A stretch of 38,813 bases of DNA, from assembly GCA_031276565.1 (NCBI GenBank), contig JAISMS010000079.1:1-38813 (forward strand), written 5' to 3'. Numbering within the stretch: the first letter of the stretch is position 1; each line of letters begins with the position of its first letter. The notes under the pieces are model-generated. The model worked only from the letters and a program-made list of their open reading frames with translations. It was not told where the DNA came from and ran no database searches. Source of the stretch: Holosporaceae bacterium. GTDB lineage: Bacteria; Pseudomonadota; Alphaproteobacteria; UBA3830. The translations under genes and the position numbers were made by a program. Positions 8,682 to 17,687 of this stretch are shown here, piece after piece.

Positions 8682-8696
8682 TTAATTATGTATTAA
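8682..8696 (-). promoter_or_regulatory. CtrA-type box upstream of 8123-8632 and the following cluster
   Basis: TTAATTATGTATTAA, 50-64 nt from the ATG; -10-like CATAAT follows on the minus strand. Confidence 0.6.
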
Positions 8697-8782
8697 TTAC
8701 AGACACAAAAAAAAGAAAATAAGTAAAAAAATATTTTTTCTCGGACGTTTTTCGGCAATTTCGTATTAAAAAAATAAATTTA

Positions 8783-8811
8783 TTGACTGTTTACTTTTTT
8801 TGTTTTATTTT
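8783..8811 (+). promoter_or_regulatory. Candidate sigma70 promoter of the first OTU-like gene
   Basis: TTGACT - 17 nt - TATTTT. Confidence 0.4.
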
Positions 8812-8839
8812 TCTATTAATGAAAAATACGGAGAAAAAT

Positions 8840-10348
8840 ATGCTGACGATAAACCGCAAACGCACCGTAGGCACAGCTATTGCGGTCGGGTTTTTCAGCC
8901 TCGTTTTAAGCGTCGACGCCATGACGATACGTCTGCTGCCGAATCCGCGATTTCCAAGTTCCGAAGTTTTGGAAGACGAACGGCAATATATAGCCACGAT
9001 ATCCGTTTCGGGCGACGGCAAATCAAATTGCGGCTACAACTCCATAGACGATAACGCGGGAAGAGGGAGAGGAGGCAGAACTCGTGAAATATTTATCGGC
9101 GAGTTATTGAATCAAATCCGAAATCAGCCGAATAACGATATAACCCGGATAATAACGGGATATATTTTGGAAGAAATAATTGATCGTTCTTACACGGACG
9201 AGCTTAAAAATCTCATTACTCAAATCCGAAATCAGAATCGGACCCCGGGACAGTTCGCCTCTTTGCATTTATTTTCGGATATAATAGAAAGATATGTGAT
9301 ATACAGCTCCGGTCCCGAAAACAACATCATGTTGGCGAATGCAATGCCGTCAATTGCGCAAAACGGTGAAGATTTTTTCAAGCGACGATTGTATAATCTC
9401 CTCAGAAGATCAATAACAGACGATACGTCCGAAATAAGTGATTCGGAATTTGTCGCAACAGCCTTAGCAGTCCTGGACTCTTCTCCGGCAAACGCGCCGA
9501 CCGATCTGCCGTTGCCGTCGCTGTTGCCGCAAATTGAAGAGACCCTCGACCGCATAACGGGTTACTGTTCGCAAATACAATTATACCGGGCATTTCTCGC
9601 CGAAAGGCGGAATTCTCCGATTCTTGCACTGGCAATAAGCCTCTATGACGATATGCCTTTACGTGATGCTCCGCTACCTGACGATATGACTTTAAATAGA
9701 ACCCGGACCGAAATAGTCCGAGAATATTTATCTCTTCTTTCAGGCAGCAGCGACATGATGCAAATTTCCCTCACCGACCGTCGAGGAGTTGCCGACGCCA
9801 TAGCCTGTATGCATAACAAGCATCTCTTGCTTATTGAGGGCAGAAAAAATCATCAGCAAGGTCTGATTCTTCACCGGTTCAAGCATCCCCGCAGGGAAGA
9901 TACCCCGGAGAGTGCCGCCGATACGATATTTGTCGTACAGCAAAGCGACTCTCATTTTGTTAAGGGACGGCGGACAACAAGCCCCGGGCAGACCTCTCAC
10001 CGATATGTTCGCTCGGCACTGCATCCAAGGACGGCGATGACGACAGCTCCCGCATCGGGACGGAAAGTCCTGTTGGGACGGAGACCTGCACCAGCGGCAG
10101 GGCAGACAAACCGCCGCGGGCAGACCTCCGCAGAACGTCAAGTTCCGGCCGCAGCGGCGACGATGACAGCCCCTGCACCGGCGGCAGGACAGACAAACCG
10201 CCGCGGGCAGACCCCCGCAGAACGTCAAGTTCCGGCCGCAGCGGCGACGATGACAGCCCCTGCATCGACGACGGCAGCAGCAGTTGCCGCACCGAGACCG
10301 CAAACCGCCGCAAGGGGCAGGAGAGTTATATCCGCTCGATTTTTGTGA
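8840..10348 (+). CDS. Secreted OTU-like cysteine protease/deubiquitinase candidate with C-terminal Pro/Ala/Arg repeats
   Basis: Start at MLTINRKR (GGAG upstream, homologous to the next gene's start). Signal peptide ...SLVLSVDA|MT; GDGKSNCGYNS, ADAIACMHNKHLLLIEGR, IFVVQQSDSHFVKG give OTU-type Asp/Cys ... His order. Confidence 0.7.
   Translation: MLTINRKRTVGTAIAVGFFSLVLSVDAMTIRLLPNPRFPSSEVLEDERQYIATISVSGDGKSNCGYNSIDDNAGRGRGGRTREIFIGELLNQIRNQPNNDITRIITGYILEEIIDRSYTDELKNLITQIRNQNRTPGQFASLHLFSDIIERYVIYSSGPENNIMLANAMPSIAQNGEDFFKRRLYNLLRRSITDDTSEISDSEFVATALAVLDSSPANAPTDLPLPSLLPQIEETLDRITGYCSQIQLYRAFLAERRNSPILALAISLYDDMPLRDAPLPDDMTLNRTRTEIVREYLSLLSGSSDMMQISLTDRRGVADAIACMHNKHLLLIEGRKNHQQGLILHRFKHPRREDTPESAADTIFVVQQSDSHFVKGRRTTSPGQTSHRYVRSALHPRTAMTTAPASGRKVLLGRRPAPAAGQTNRRGQTSAERQVPAAAATMTAPAPAAGQTNRRGQTPAERQVPAAAATMTAPASTTAAAVAAPRPQTAARGRRVISARFL
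10088..10261 (+). repeat. 87-bp in-frame tandem duplication (29 aa)
   Basis: APAAGQTNRRGQT[SP]AERQVPAAAATMTAP twice, nearly identical DNA. Confidence 0.9.
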
Positions 10349-10352
10349 TCGC

Positions 10353-10376
10353 CCCCCGGTTCATCTTCCCCGGGGG
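10353..10376 (+). terminator. GC-rich hairpin after the first OTU-like gene
   Basis: CCCCCGG-N10-CCGGGGG just after the stop; no clear U tract. Confidence 0.35.
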
Positions 10377-10542
10377 AGGCTTAAAATCTCCGATAGTCAG
10401 ACAAAAAAGACGTCAACGGACATAAAAACAATCTTAGCTGTCGTTTAACCAAAATCCGCATTAAAGTCTCCGGATATTTTCAAATAATGATTGATAAATT
10501 TTTGCCAATGCCCTACTTATATAAAAAATAGCAGGAGAAAAA

Positions 10543-13500
10543 ATGTTTATAACATATAGCAAACGCGCCGTGCGTACAATTCTTGCGGCCGGATTTTTCG
10601 GCTTTATTACAACCGTCGACGCCATGACAGATCCGCAGCCGAATTCGCAGCATCAAAGCGAAGCCTCGGAAGATTGTCGATGTATAAGTATAACTGCAAT
10701 AGACGGCCCGGGCGACGAAATTTGCGGCTACAGAGCTCTACACCCCACCGCAGGGAAAGACGCCGACGGGAATGCCTGCGACGACGTCTGCCGGGATTTC
10801 CTCGATCGATTGTCGGAGAAAATTAAAAATTGGCGGCGGGACGATATATCGGACTTGAAACCGCTGACAATAATCGGATCCGTTTTAGAAGAAATCGCGG
10901 CTCGCTCTGCTGATATATCCGAAACGGGAGGGATTCTAAAGCTTTTAAACAATTTTGATCCGCAAAATACCGAATACCGGGATTTGCGCTTGCTGGCAAA
11001 CGCAATACAAGGACAATCCCTTGGGCATACCTGTAATGAGGATCCTCAAGTCTCCCGATTGGCGGAATTTTTTTTAATACTATTACAGGATTCTCCCGCA
11101 AATTTCTCGGAAAATCCTCCTGAAGGTAACGCCTACGGAAATGCTCTTGAAGTTCTTTGGGACAGCGAATTCATTCGAAACACGACTCTGAATTTTTTGG
11201 ACCTTCTTCGGATCTCCCGCAATCGGATGCAATTTTACCGATACAACAGAGGAATTGCCGACGCCATAGCCTGCATGCAGGGAAAGCATCTCCTGCTCAT
11301 CGAAGGCAGAAAAATTCCCCTTAAAGGCTCTGTTACCCATCGCTTCGAACATCCCGACAGGGAAGATATCCCGGAGGACGCCGCCGATACGATATTTGTC
11401 ATACAACAAAGCGACGACCATTATGTTAAAGGAGTCCGCAGTAACCCGCCGCCGCAGGACGCGGATATCGACAAAGATATAACGCCAAAAAACGACCGTT
11501 CGAACGATCGAAAAATCGAAAAAGGATTTATTTCTTTCGAAGGAAGAAACATATGCTACGCCCCGCTGCCGCCCGACTGTAAAAACTGCGGCTACCAGGT
11601 CATGGACGAATCAAAGGGACCGAACGGCAACCTGATATTGGATCTGCTGGACCTTCTGTATGAAAAGTCAGAAACGGGAGCAAAAATAAGAGAATGCGTT
11701 CTGGACGAAATAATCCGACTCGGTACCTCCCTTTTGAGTGATCTCGACTCTTCCTCTTTGGGCAATAATCTGATGGAGGAAATATATCGTTTCGAGAGCA
11801 ACTTCAAGCGTACTCCGCAAAATTTTCTAGACCTGTTTATATCCTCGGAAACAGATCATCTGAATAATCTGAAAGAATTTGTACCCGAAGGAATTCTCAT
11901 AAACAATAAAGACCAAAACGGTTGTTCGATATCCTCAATTATCCGAAACAGCAACGAATACTTATTAAATTTATCCGGAACTCTTGCCGAGTACGCGGCC
12001 GCCGGGTACGAAGCGTCTTCCATAAAAAAAAGACTTAAAAAAACCCGCCATGTAAATCTTCTCCAAACATACTTGATATTGCTTGTGCAAACCGCCGAAA
12101 ATAACGAATTTCGGATGCAATGTCCCGTTAAAGGCCAACCCGCAGGAGTCGTCGACGCCATAGCCCATATGCAGGGAAAGCATCTCCTGATCCTCGAAGG
12201 CAAAAAATCCCTTCCGGATTCTGCGGATCCAGTTCTTCACAGATATAAACATCCCGACAGAACGGATACTCCGGAGGAAGCCGAGGATACATTATATCTC
12301 ATACGGACAAACGACCGTTGCTACGTCAAAGGAATTCCCGGGAAAGATTCCGACGTCGTCTCCGACGAGGTCCCGTCGCCGGCAGCCGAAGCTTGCGGCT
12401 TCATTTCAACCGTCGACGACATAATACGTCTGCCGGACGGCCAATGTATAACTACAATAGGCGTCCCGGGCGACGGAAATTGCGGCTACAGCTCCATGCA
12501 CCCCGACGCGGGAAAAAACTGCGATGCCCGCGAAAGTTTTCTCGATTTGTTGTGGGATCAAATCCGAAATCATCCGGACAGTGATAAAACCCTGACAATA
12601 ATCGGATATATTTTGGAAGAAATAACGGCTCGTTCCGCCGCTTCATCCGGAAATGAAAATCTTCTGGAGCTTATTGATAAAAACAACAAAGACGGCGCAT
12701 ACGGAAATATATATCTGTTATCCGATATAATAAAAGGAAAACTCTATTATAAGGAAGCAAGTGCCGATATCTTAACCCTGGCACGACAGATAGAGCAAAT
12801 ACAAGCAGAAACGGAAGCGGCGGAAAAACCTATGCTCGTTCGGTTACTGCTTCGTTGCCTGTTGGATTCCATAAAAGATTCCGAAGATACGATCGATACG
12901 ATACTCCGCGACGGGAAAATCATCGATATATTGGCTAAGCACAATAACCTTCCGGAATTTTTCAGCCATGAACCCAAGGATGACGTATGGAACAACATCC
13001 CGAAATTTTTCGGTCCCGAATTTAAAGACGCCCCGAAAGAGCAGTTACAAAAGAGTATTGATACCCTCCGACATCAGATCTCCGGCATAGTCGATTTATG
13101 TTCGGAAATACAATCTTTAAACCGTTTATTTAATGAAAACCCTTCAGCCTCCGCATTGGCTGAGCTTATCTTAACATTGCCGCAAAATTCCTCGGAAACT
13201 CCTTCCGCTCCGGACGATTATGAAAAAACTCTGAAAAAACTTTGGAGCAGCGAATTTATCCGAAACACGATTCCGGAATTCCTGGACTTTCTCTTAATCT
13301 CCCGCGAATGGATGCAGTTTTACCCTTCCCACAGGGGAATTGCCGACGCCATAGCCTGCATGCGGGGAAAGCATCTCCTGCTCATCGAAGGCAGAAACAA
13401 TCATCAGCAAGGTCAGATTCTTCACCGGTTCAAACATCCCGACAGGGAAGATATCCCGGAAGACGCCGTCGACACGATATTTGTCGTACAACAAAGCGAC

Positions 13501-14454
13501 GTACATTATATCAAAGGAGTCCGCTGCAGCTTATCGCCGCAGGACGCAGAAATAACTCCGGAAAGCGATTCGAGCAGCCGAAAAACGAAGGAGAAATTTA
13601 TCTCTTTCGGGGAAAGAAACATATATTATACTTTGGAGTCCGATTTCAAAAACTGCGGCTATAACACCTTGGACAAATCAAAAGGACCGAATGGCAATCT
13701 GATATTTGATCTGTTGGATTTCCTGAACGACGATTCGGACGAAGAAGAAACAAGGACACAGATAAAAGCAAAAATAAAAGAATATGTTGCGGAAGAAATA
13801 GTCCGACTCGGCATCTCCGATTCTGTTACGACGGAAGAGAAACAAAACTTCTTGCGCAGCTTCAAGCATTTCCCGCAAAATCTTTTTGAGCTGTTTATAT
13901 TGCCGCCGATGTTCCGCCTGAATGAACTGTTAAAAGAAACCTCGGATCAATTGATCCATATAGACAATAACAGCGGCTGCGAAATATCCTCGATTATCGA
14001 AAGCGGCGAATGCTTATTCAGATGCTCAAAACAGCTGATTGCGCGCTCATCTTATCCCCTGGATAACCTGAAAAAATCCGTTTTAAAGTCGGAGGGTCTT
14101 ATCCAGACATATTTGATATTGCTTGCGCACAGTGCCGACGACAGCGAATACCGGAGGATGTTCTGTCCTCCTTCAAACCATCCCAAAGGAGTCGTCGACG
14201 CCATAGCCTATATGCAGGGAAAACATCTTCTGATCCTCGAAGGCAAAAAATCTCGGAATCCCGTTCTTCACAGATATAAACATCCCGACAGGACGGATAC
14301 TCCGGAGGAAGCCGAGGATACATTATATCTCATACGGATAAACGACCGTTACTGCGTCAAAGGAACTCCCGGGAAAGATTCCGACGTCGTCTCCGAAGTC
14401 TCATCGGATGAAGAAACGTTCTTCTCCGACGATACGGAAAGTCGTTCGGACTAA
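10543..14454 (+). CDS. Secreted large protein with four tandem OTU-like modules
   Basis: 1303 aa; signal peptide ...FITTVDA|MT; CGY motifs near 10724, 11588, 12481 and 13653, each followed by [GV]DAIAxMxGKHLLxxEGx...HPxRxDxPEeAxDTxxxxxxxDxxxVKG. Confidence 0.75.
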   Translation: MFITYSKRAVRTILAAGFFGFITTVDAMTDPQPNSQHQSEASEDCRCISITAIDGPGDEICGYRALHPTAGKDADGNACDDVCRDFLDRLSEKIKNWRRDDISDLKPLTIIGSVLEEIAARSADISETGGILKLLNNFDPQNTEYRDLRLLANAIQGQSLGHTCNEDPQVSRLAEFFLILLQDSPANFSENPPEGNAYGNALEVLWDSEFIRNTTLNFLDLLRISRNRMQFYRYNRGIADAIACMQGKHLLLIEGRKIPLKGSVTHRFEHPDREDIPEDAADTIFVIQQSDDHYVKGVRSNPPPQDADIDKDITPKNDRSNDRKIEKGFISFEGRNICYAPLPPDCKNCGYQVMDESKGPNGNLILDLLDLLYEKSETGAKIRECVLDEIIRLGTSLLSDLDSSSLGNNLMEEIYRFESNFKRTPQNFLDLFISSETDHLNNLKEFVPEGILINNKDQNGCSISSIIRNSNEYLLNLSGTLAEYAAAGYEASSIKKRLKKTRHVNLLQTYLILLVQTAENNEFRMQCPVKGQPAGVVDAIAHMQGKHLLILEGKKSLPDSADPVLHRYKHPDRTDTPEEAEDTLYLIRTNDRCYVKGIPGKDSDVVSDEVPSPAAEACGFISTVDDIIRLPDGQCITTIGVPGDGNCGYSSMHPDAGKNCDARESFLDLLWDQIRNHPDSDKTLTIIGYILEEITARSAASSGNENLLELIDKNNKDGAYGNIYLLSDIIKGKLYYKEASADILTLARQIEQIQAETEAAEKPMLVRLLLRCLLDSIKDSEDTIDTILRDGKIIDILAKHNNLPEFFSHEPKDDVWNNIPKFFGPEFKDAPKEQLQKSIDTLRHQISGIVDLCSEIQSLNRLFNENPSASALAELILTLPQNSSETPSAPDDYEKTLKKLWSSEFIRNTIPEFLDFLLISREWMQFYPSHRGIADAIACMRGKHLLLIEGRNNHQQGQILHRFKHPDREDIPEDAVDTIFVVQQSDVHYIKGVRCSLSPQDAEITPESDSSSRKTKEKFISFGERNIYYTLESDFKNCGYNTLDKSKGPNGNLIFDLLDFLNDDSDEEETRTQIKAKIKEYVAEEIVRLGISDSVTTEEKQNFLRSFKHFPQNLFELFILPPMFRLNELLKETSDQLIHIDNNSGCEISSIIESGECLFRCSKQLIARSSYPLDNLKKSVLKSEGLIQTYLILLAHSADDSEYRRMFCPPSNHPKGVVDAIAYMQGKHLLILEGKKSRNPVLHRYKHPDRTDTPEEAEDTLYLIRINDRYCVKGTPGKDSDVVSEVSSDEETFFSDDTESRSD

Positions 14455-14547
14455 TACGGCAAATCGAAATCGGGATCGGGATCCCGCATCGGAACGGCAA
14501 ATCGCTGCGAGCGGCGGGAGGATACCCGGTCGATAAAGTTCCGCCGT

Positions 14548-16419
14548 CTATCGAGTAGGGGCAACGGAGTTACGGACAATAGGAGCGGCGGGGTTACGGA
14601 CAATAGGAGCGACGGGGTTACGGACAATAGAAGCGGCGGGGTTACGGGGAGTAGAGGCAGCAGACGATGCGGAGCTCCCGATTTTCTTGCCGCGAAGGAC
14701 GGCAGGACCTCCGAATAAATCACTGTCTTCCGAGGCGGCAGACATGTCGGTGTTTAATGAAGAGGAAGAGCTGCTGCCCGTAAGACCTTCTCCCTCCACC
14801 TTAAGATCCTGCGTACAAAGCCCTCCCTTACTGTTAAAGTAGATCTTTGCATAGGGAGGACAAAGCACTTCCGCTTCCGACAGACCGGCCGGAAGAGCGC
14901 TAAGCGTTACTCTGTACGTTTGATCCTTGAATAAATATTTATCCGTCGGCCACTGGGCGTTAGTGCTACTCATTAGCTTGAGTATTTCAGCGTCTTTCGC
15001 CATTGACCAATTTATATTATCTAATTTTTTCAAAACGACGGCCAATATTTTTTTCCACGCCGCATAGTGAGCTTTCGCCCTTCCTATATCCATGGACGTG
15101 ACGTTATTCTTTATTAAAGAGGCTTCACCCGGAAACTGGGGCAATTTTGAGACAGCCGTCCTTAGTTCCGTGCGTATCTGCTGTGCTTCCGGCAACCCGC
15201 TTTTGCATGCTTTTAATTGACGGTACATTCGTTTTATATTTTCCAGCGATTTGCTCAGCTCCTGATCTAATTTACAGTTCTGCAATACGAAGTAAATCTC
15301 ATTCAGGCAAATGCGAATTCCCTTCTCATGTTCGGTACCCAGCTGCATTTTAATTTCAGCCGAGCGATCGGGAGCGTCAACGACTATGGTCGGAACGGCG
15401 GCCGGTCCTTCGGGATTATTTTCTCCGTTTCTAAAATCCGACAGCACCTTGTTCAGATACCCGGTAACGGCGTTTAAACCGGCAATTTCTTCCCAGCTCG
15501 TCCATCGGGCCGCCTCCGGATCTCTTAAAAATTCGGCGGCAGAGGCTTTTGAGCGAGACCCGTTCAGCGTCCTCGCCGCCGCCTCGCGAATTGCGATATA
15601 TTGCGGCCGGCTTACGTAAACGATATTTCCGTTTTCGATTTCCCGTTCGCCGTAAAAAATCACGTTCGCCAGTACGCTTCCGAGCGTTTCGTTAATGCGC
15701 GACAGGAATCGATACGCCCGAGTATCGTCGTCCGGAGTTCGGCCGTAAAATATTTTAATGCTGCTTTCCTTCCCGTCGGGCAGCGCGTTTTCTCCTTTTT
15801 GATAGGCTTCCGCCGTCTTGAGGGCCCACTCGCCGCTCGCGATTTTACACATCTTCCCCAGTCTGGCCGTCAGTTCTTTGTCGTTCATGAATTCAAACGA
15901 ATTTTGAGCGTCTCCTCCCGGGAGTTTTTGAATTAAAGCGCGGAGCCCTTCCAGACTCTTCATATTCCAGTCCCTCTCCGACGGCGGTATTTTGTCTTCA
16001 TATTTTATGTCGGTCACCAGCAGATTGAGGAATATTTCCCTAATGCGCAGATGAAATTTTTGGGCGCGGATGATTTCAGCCTGAGCACGTATGGTCTCAA
16101 GTCTGATACAATCGCAGACTGCGTATAAAAACTGCGATATTGCAAGAACTTCTTTTTTGTTAATTAAGTCGACGATATCGGATTGCCCTTCGACGCGAGC
16201 AATGGCGACAGGTTGCTGCGCCCTCCGGATCAAATCCTGCTTGGAATAACCGGGATACGGAAGATAATTTTCAATATTTATGCCGAGAGCCTCTATTGCG
16301 GCAATCAGATTATCCGGATTCGGAACGCTTGAGGGTTCCATCCCCTGCGTGACAGAACACAGCGCCATACAACAAAAAACAATCGTTCTAAGCATTTTTA
16401 TCATGTCGAAAATCCGCAT
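14548..16419 (-). CDS. Secreted protein of unknown function with C-terminal RNPxAPIV repeats
   Basis: 623 aa; signal peptide MLRTIVFCCMALCSVTQG|MEP; helical body; Ser-rich linker; C-terminal repeats. Confidence 0.75.
   Translation of the reverse strand: MRIFDMIKMLRTIVFCCMALCSVTQGMEPSSVPNPDNLIAAIEALGINIENYLPYPGYSKQDLIRRAQQPVAIARVEGQSDIVDLINKKEVLAISQFLYAVCDCIRLETIRAQAEIIRAQKFHLRIREIFLNLLVTDIKYEDKIPPSERDWNMKSLEGLRALIQKLPGGDAQNSFEFMNDKELTARLGKMCKIASGEWALKTAEAYQKGENALPDGKESSIKIFYGRTPDDDTRAYRFLSRINETLGSVLANVIFYGEREIENGNIVYVSRPQYIAIREAAARTLNGSRSKASAAEFLRDPEAARWTSWEEIAGLNAVTGYLNKVLSDFRNGENNPEGPAAVPTIVVDAPDRSAEIKMQLGTEHEKGIRICLNEIYFVLQNCKLDQELSKSLENIKRMYRQLKACKSGLPEAQQIRTELRTAVSKLPQFPGEASLIKNNVTSMDIGRAKAHYAAWKKILAVVLKKLDNINWSMAKDAEILKLMSSTNAQWPTDKYLFKDQTYRVTLSALPAGLSEAEVLCPPYAKIYFNSKGGLCTQDLKVEGEGLTGSSSSSSLNTDMSAASEDSDLFGGPAVLRGKKIGSSASSAASTPRNPAASIVRNPVAPIVRNPAAPIVRNSVAPTR
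14565..14660 (-). repeat. 24-bp tandem repeat encoding (V)RNPxAPI units
   Basis: Repeating 'ggggttacggacaataggagcg' on the + strand. Confidence 0.7.
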
Positions 16420-16509
16420 TTACACTCGAATTATCCTAAAAGAAACAGTTTAATAAAACATTGCCGCAAAAATAGTTTTAGGCTCAATACTAAACGCGCC
16501 GCCGTTCCC

Positions 16510-16818
16510 GCAGCCGACGGAGATCTTATCGGTGAACCGCCGGATACTCCGCAGTCGACGCAGATTTTCATCCGCAAACCGACGGATATTCCGCGCTGAA
16601 GCAGATCTTATCGGCGAGCCGTCCGATACTTCGCAGCCGACGAGGATCTTATCCGTGAACCGTCCGATATTCCGCAGCCGACGGGGATTTTATCGGCGAG
16701 CCGCCGGATACTCCGCGCTGAAGCAGATCTTTATCCGCAAACCGACGGATACTCCGCGCCGACGGAAATCTTATCGGCGAGCCGCCCGATACTCCGCAGC
16801 CGACGGAATCTTCTTAAC
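16510..16818. repeat. Intergenic degenerate tandem repeat, ~41 bp x ~7.5
   Basis: Units at 16510, 16551, 16593, 16633, 16674, 16715, 16756, 16796; consensus-like GCAGCCGACGGRGATCTTATCGGCGAGCCGCCGGATACTCC; unit lengths 40-42. Confidence 0.85.
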
Positions 16819-16893
16819 TCTTTTCCTTTTTTATTCATTCCGGTACGCAGCGACTCGGAATAAATGCGACGATAACCGAACCTTCTCCTTCTT

Positions 16894-17586
16894 CTAACGG
16901 CGCCGAGCAGCCGTAGAAGTAGCGGCAGCAGTAGTAGCAGTAGTAGTACCCGTGGCGGTGCCGGCTGTCACGGTGCTGCCGGTTATGGTGTCGCCGGTAA
17001 TACCGGCTTCAATATCGACAATCGCCAACCCGTTGATCGTCGGCGGAACGCAGGAGACGTTATAGAAGTTCTGCATAAGCATTCCCATATCTGCGATTAC
17101 TCCGTCGAGTTGTGTTATCAGCGTTAATAAAACAGGGCTTCCGGATATGGCGCTGAGATATGCGCGCGCCCAATATAATTTTTGATACAGAATGGAACCG
17201 GAAATCCTGAGCATGCTGTCGCTATCAAGGATAGACGTCTGCACTCTCTGCAAATCGCTTTCCGCTCCGTTCAGATAACTGAGCACCAGCAGAGATGATT
17301 CGGTGGCGACGATGCTGTTTTTGATCACTCCGATCATCGTGCATATCTGCAGTACCCGATCTGATATATCCCTCTTCAGCGGTTCGGTTGCGACGTAAGA
17401 TTCTTCTGTCGCAGTTGTAGCTGCAGCTGCGGCCGCTGTCGCCTGGGCATTTGCGGCCCCCCAGGCCGAGATAGTCTTTCCGACGCCGTCCACCAAAGAA
17501 TTTATAAAATCCATCGTTCCGCCGTAAACTGCTTGCTCACAAAACAAAGCCAACGCGACCGCCGGCAACGGGCAAAATTTTTTCAT
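16894..17586 (-). CDS. Secreted helical protein, family B
   Basis: 230 aa; signal peptide MKKFCPLPAVALALFCEQAVYGG|T; core LSYLNGAESDLQRVQTSILDSDSMLR...ARAYLSAI...LMQNFYNV; Thr/Ala-rich tail ending ARRR. Confidence 0.75.
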   Translation of the reverse strand: MKKFCPLPAVALALFCEQAVYGGTMDFINSLVDGVGKTISAWGAANAQATAAAAAATTATEESYVATEPLKRDISDRVLQICTMIGVIKNSIVATESSLLVLSYLNGAESDLQRVQTSILDSDSMLRISGSILYQKLYWARAYLSAISGSPVLLTLITQLDGVIADMGMLMQNFYNVSCVPPTINGLAIVDIEAGITGDTITGSTVTAGTATGTTTATTAAATSTAARRR

Positions 17587-17638
17587 ATCGGTTCTCCATT
17601 ATATATGTCTTCACAGCAGGCATTATGCCGGATAATGA

Positions 17639-17653
17639 TTAAATTTTTATTAA
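17639..17653 (-). promoter_or_regulatory. CtrA-type box upstream of 16894-17586
   Basis: TTAAATTTTTATTAA, 53-67 nt from the ATG; -10-like CATAAT follows. Confidence 0.6.
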
Positions 17654-17687
17654 TTATCAAAAAAAATGCGATAGTTTGCGTATTTTT

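Noticed and set aside
9740-10303. Cys/Arg-rich repetitive minus ORF (187 aa)
   Set aside because: Antisense of the OTU paralogue's 87-bp repeats; repetition explains the Cys-rich pattern.
16510-16818. CRISPR array
   Set aside because: Repeats are directly adjacent without unique spacers and are degenerate; no cas genes.
16532-16897. 121 aa ORF across the 41-bp repeats
   Set aside because: Unit lengths vary by 1-2 nt so the frame is not kept between units; no start context.
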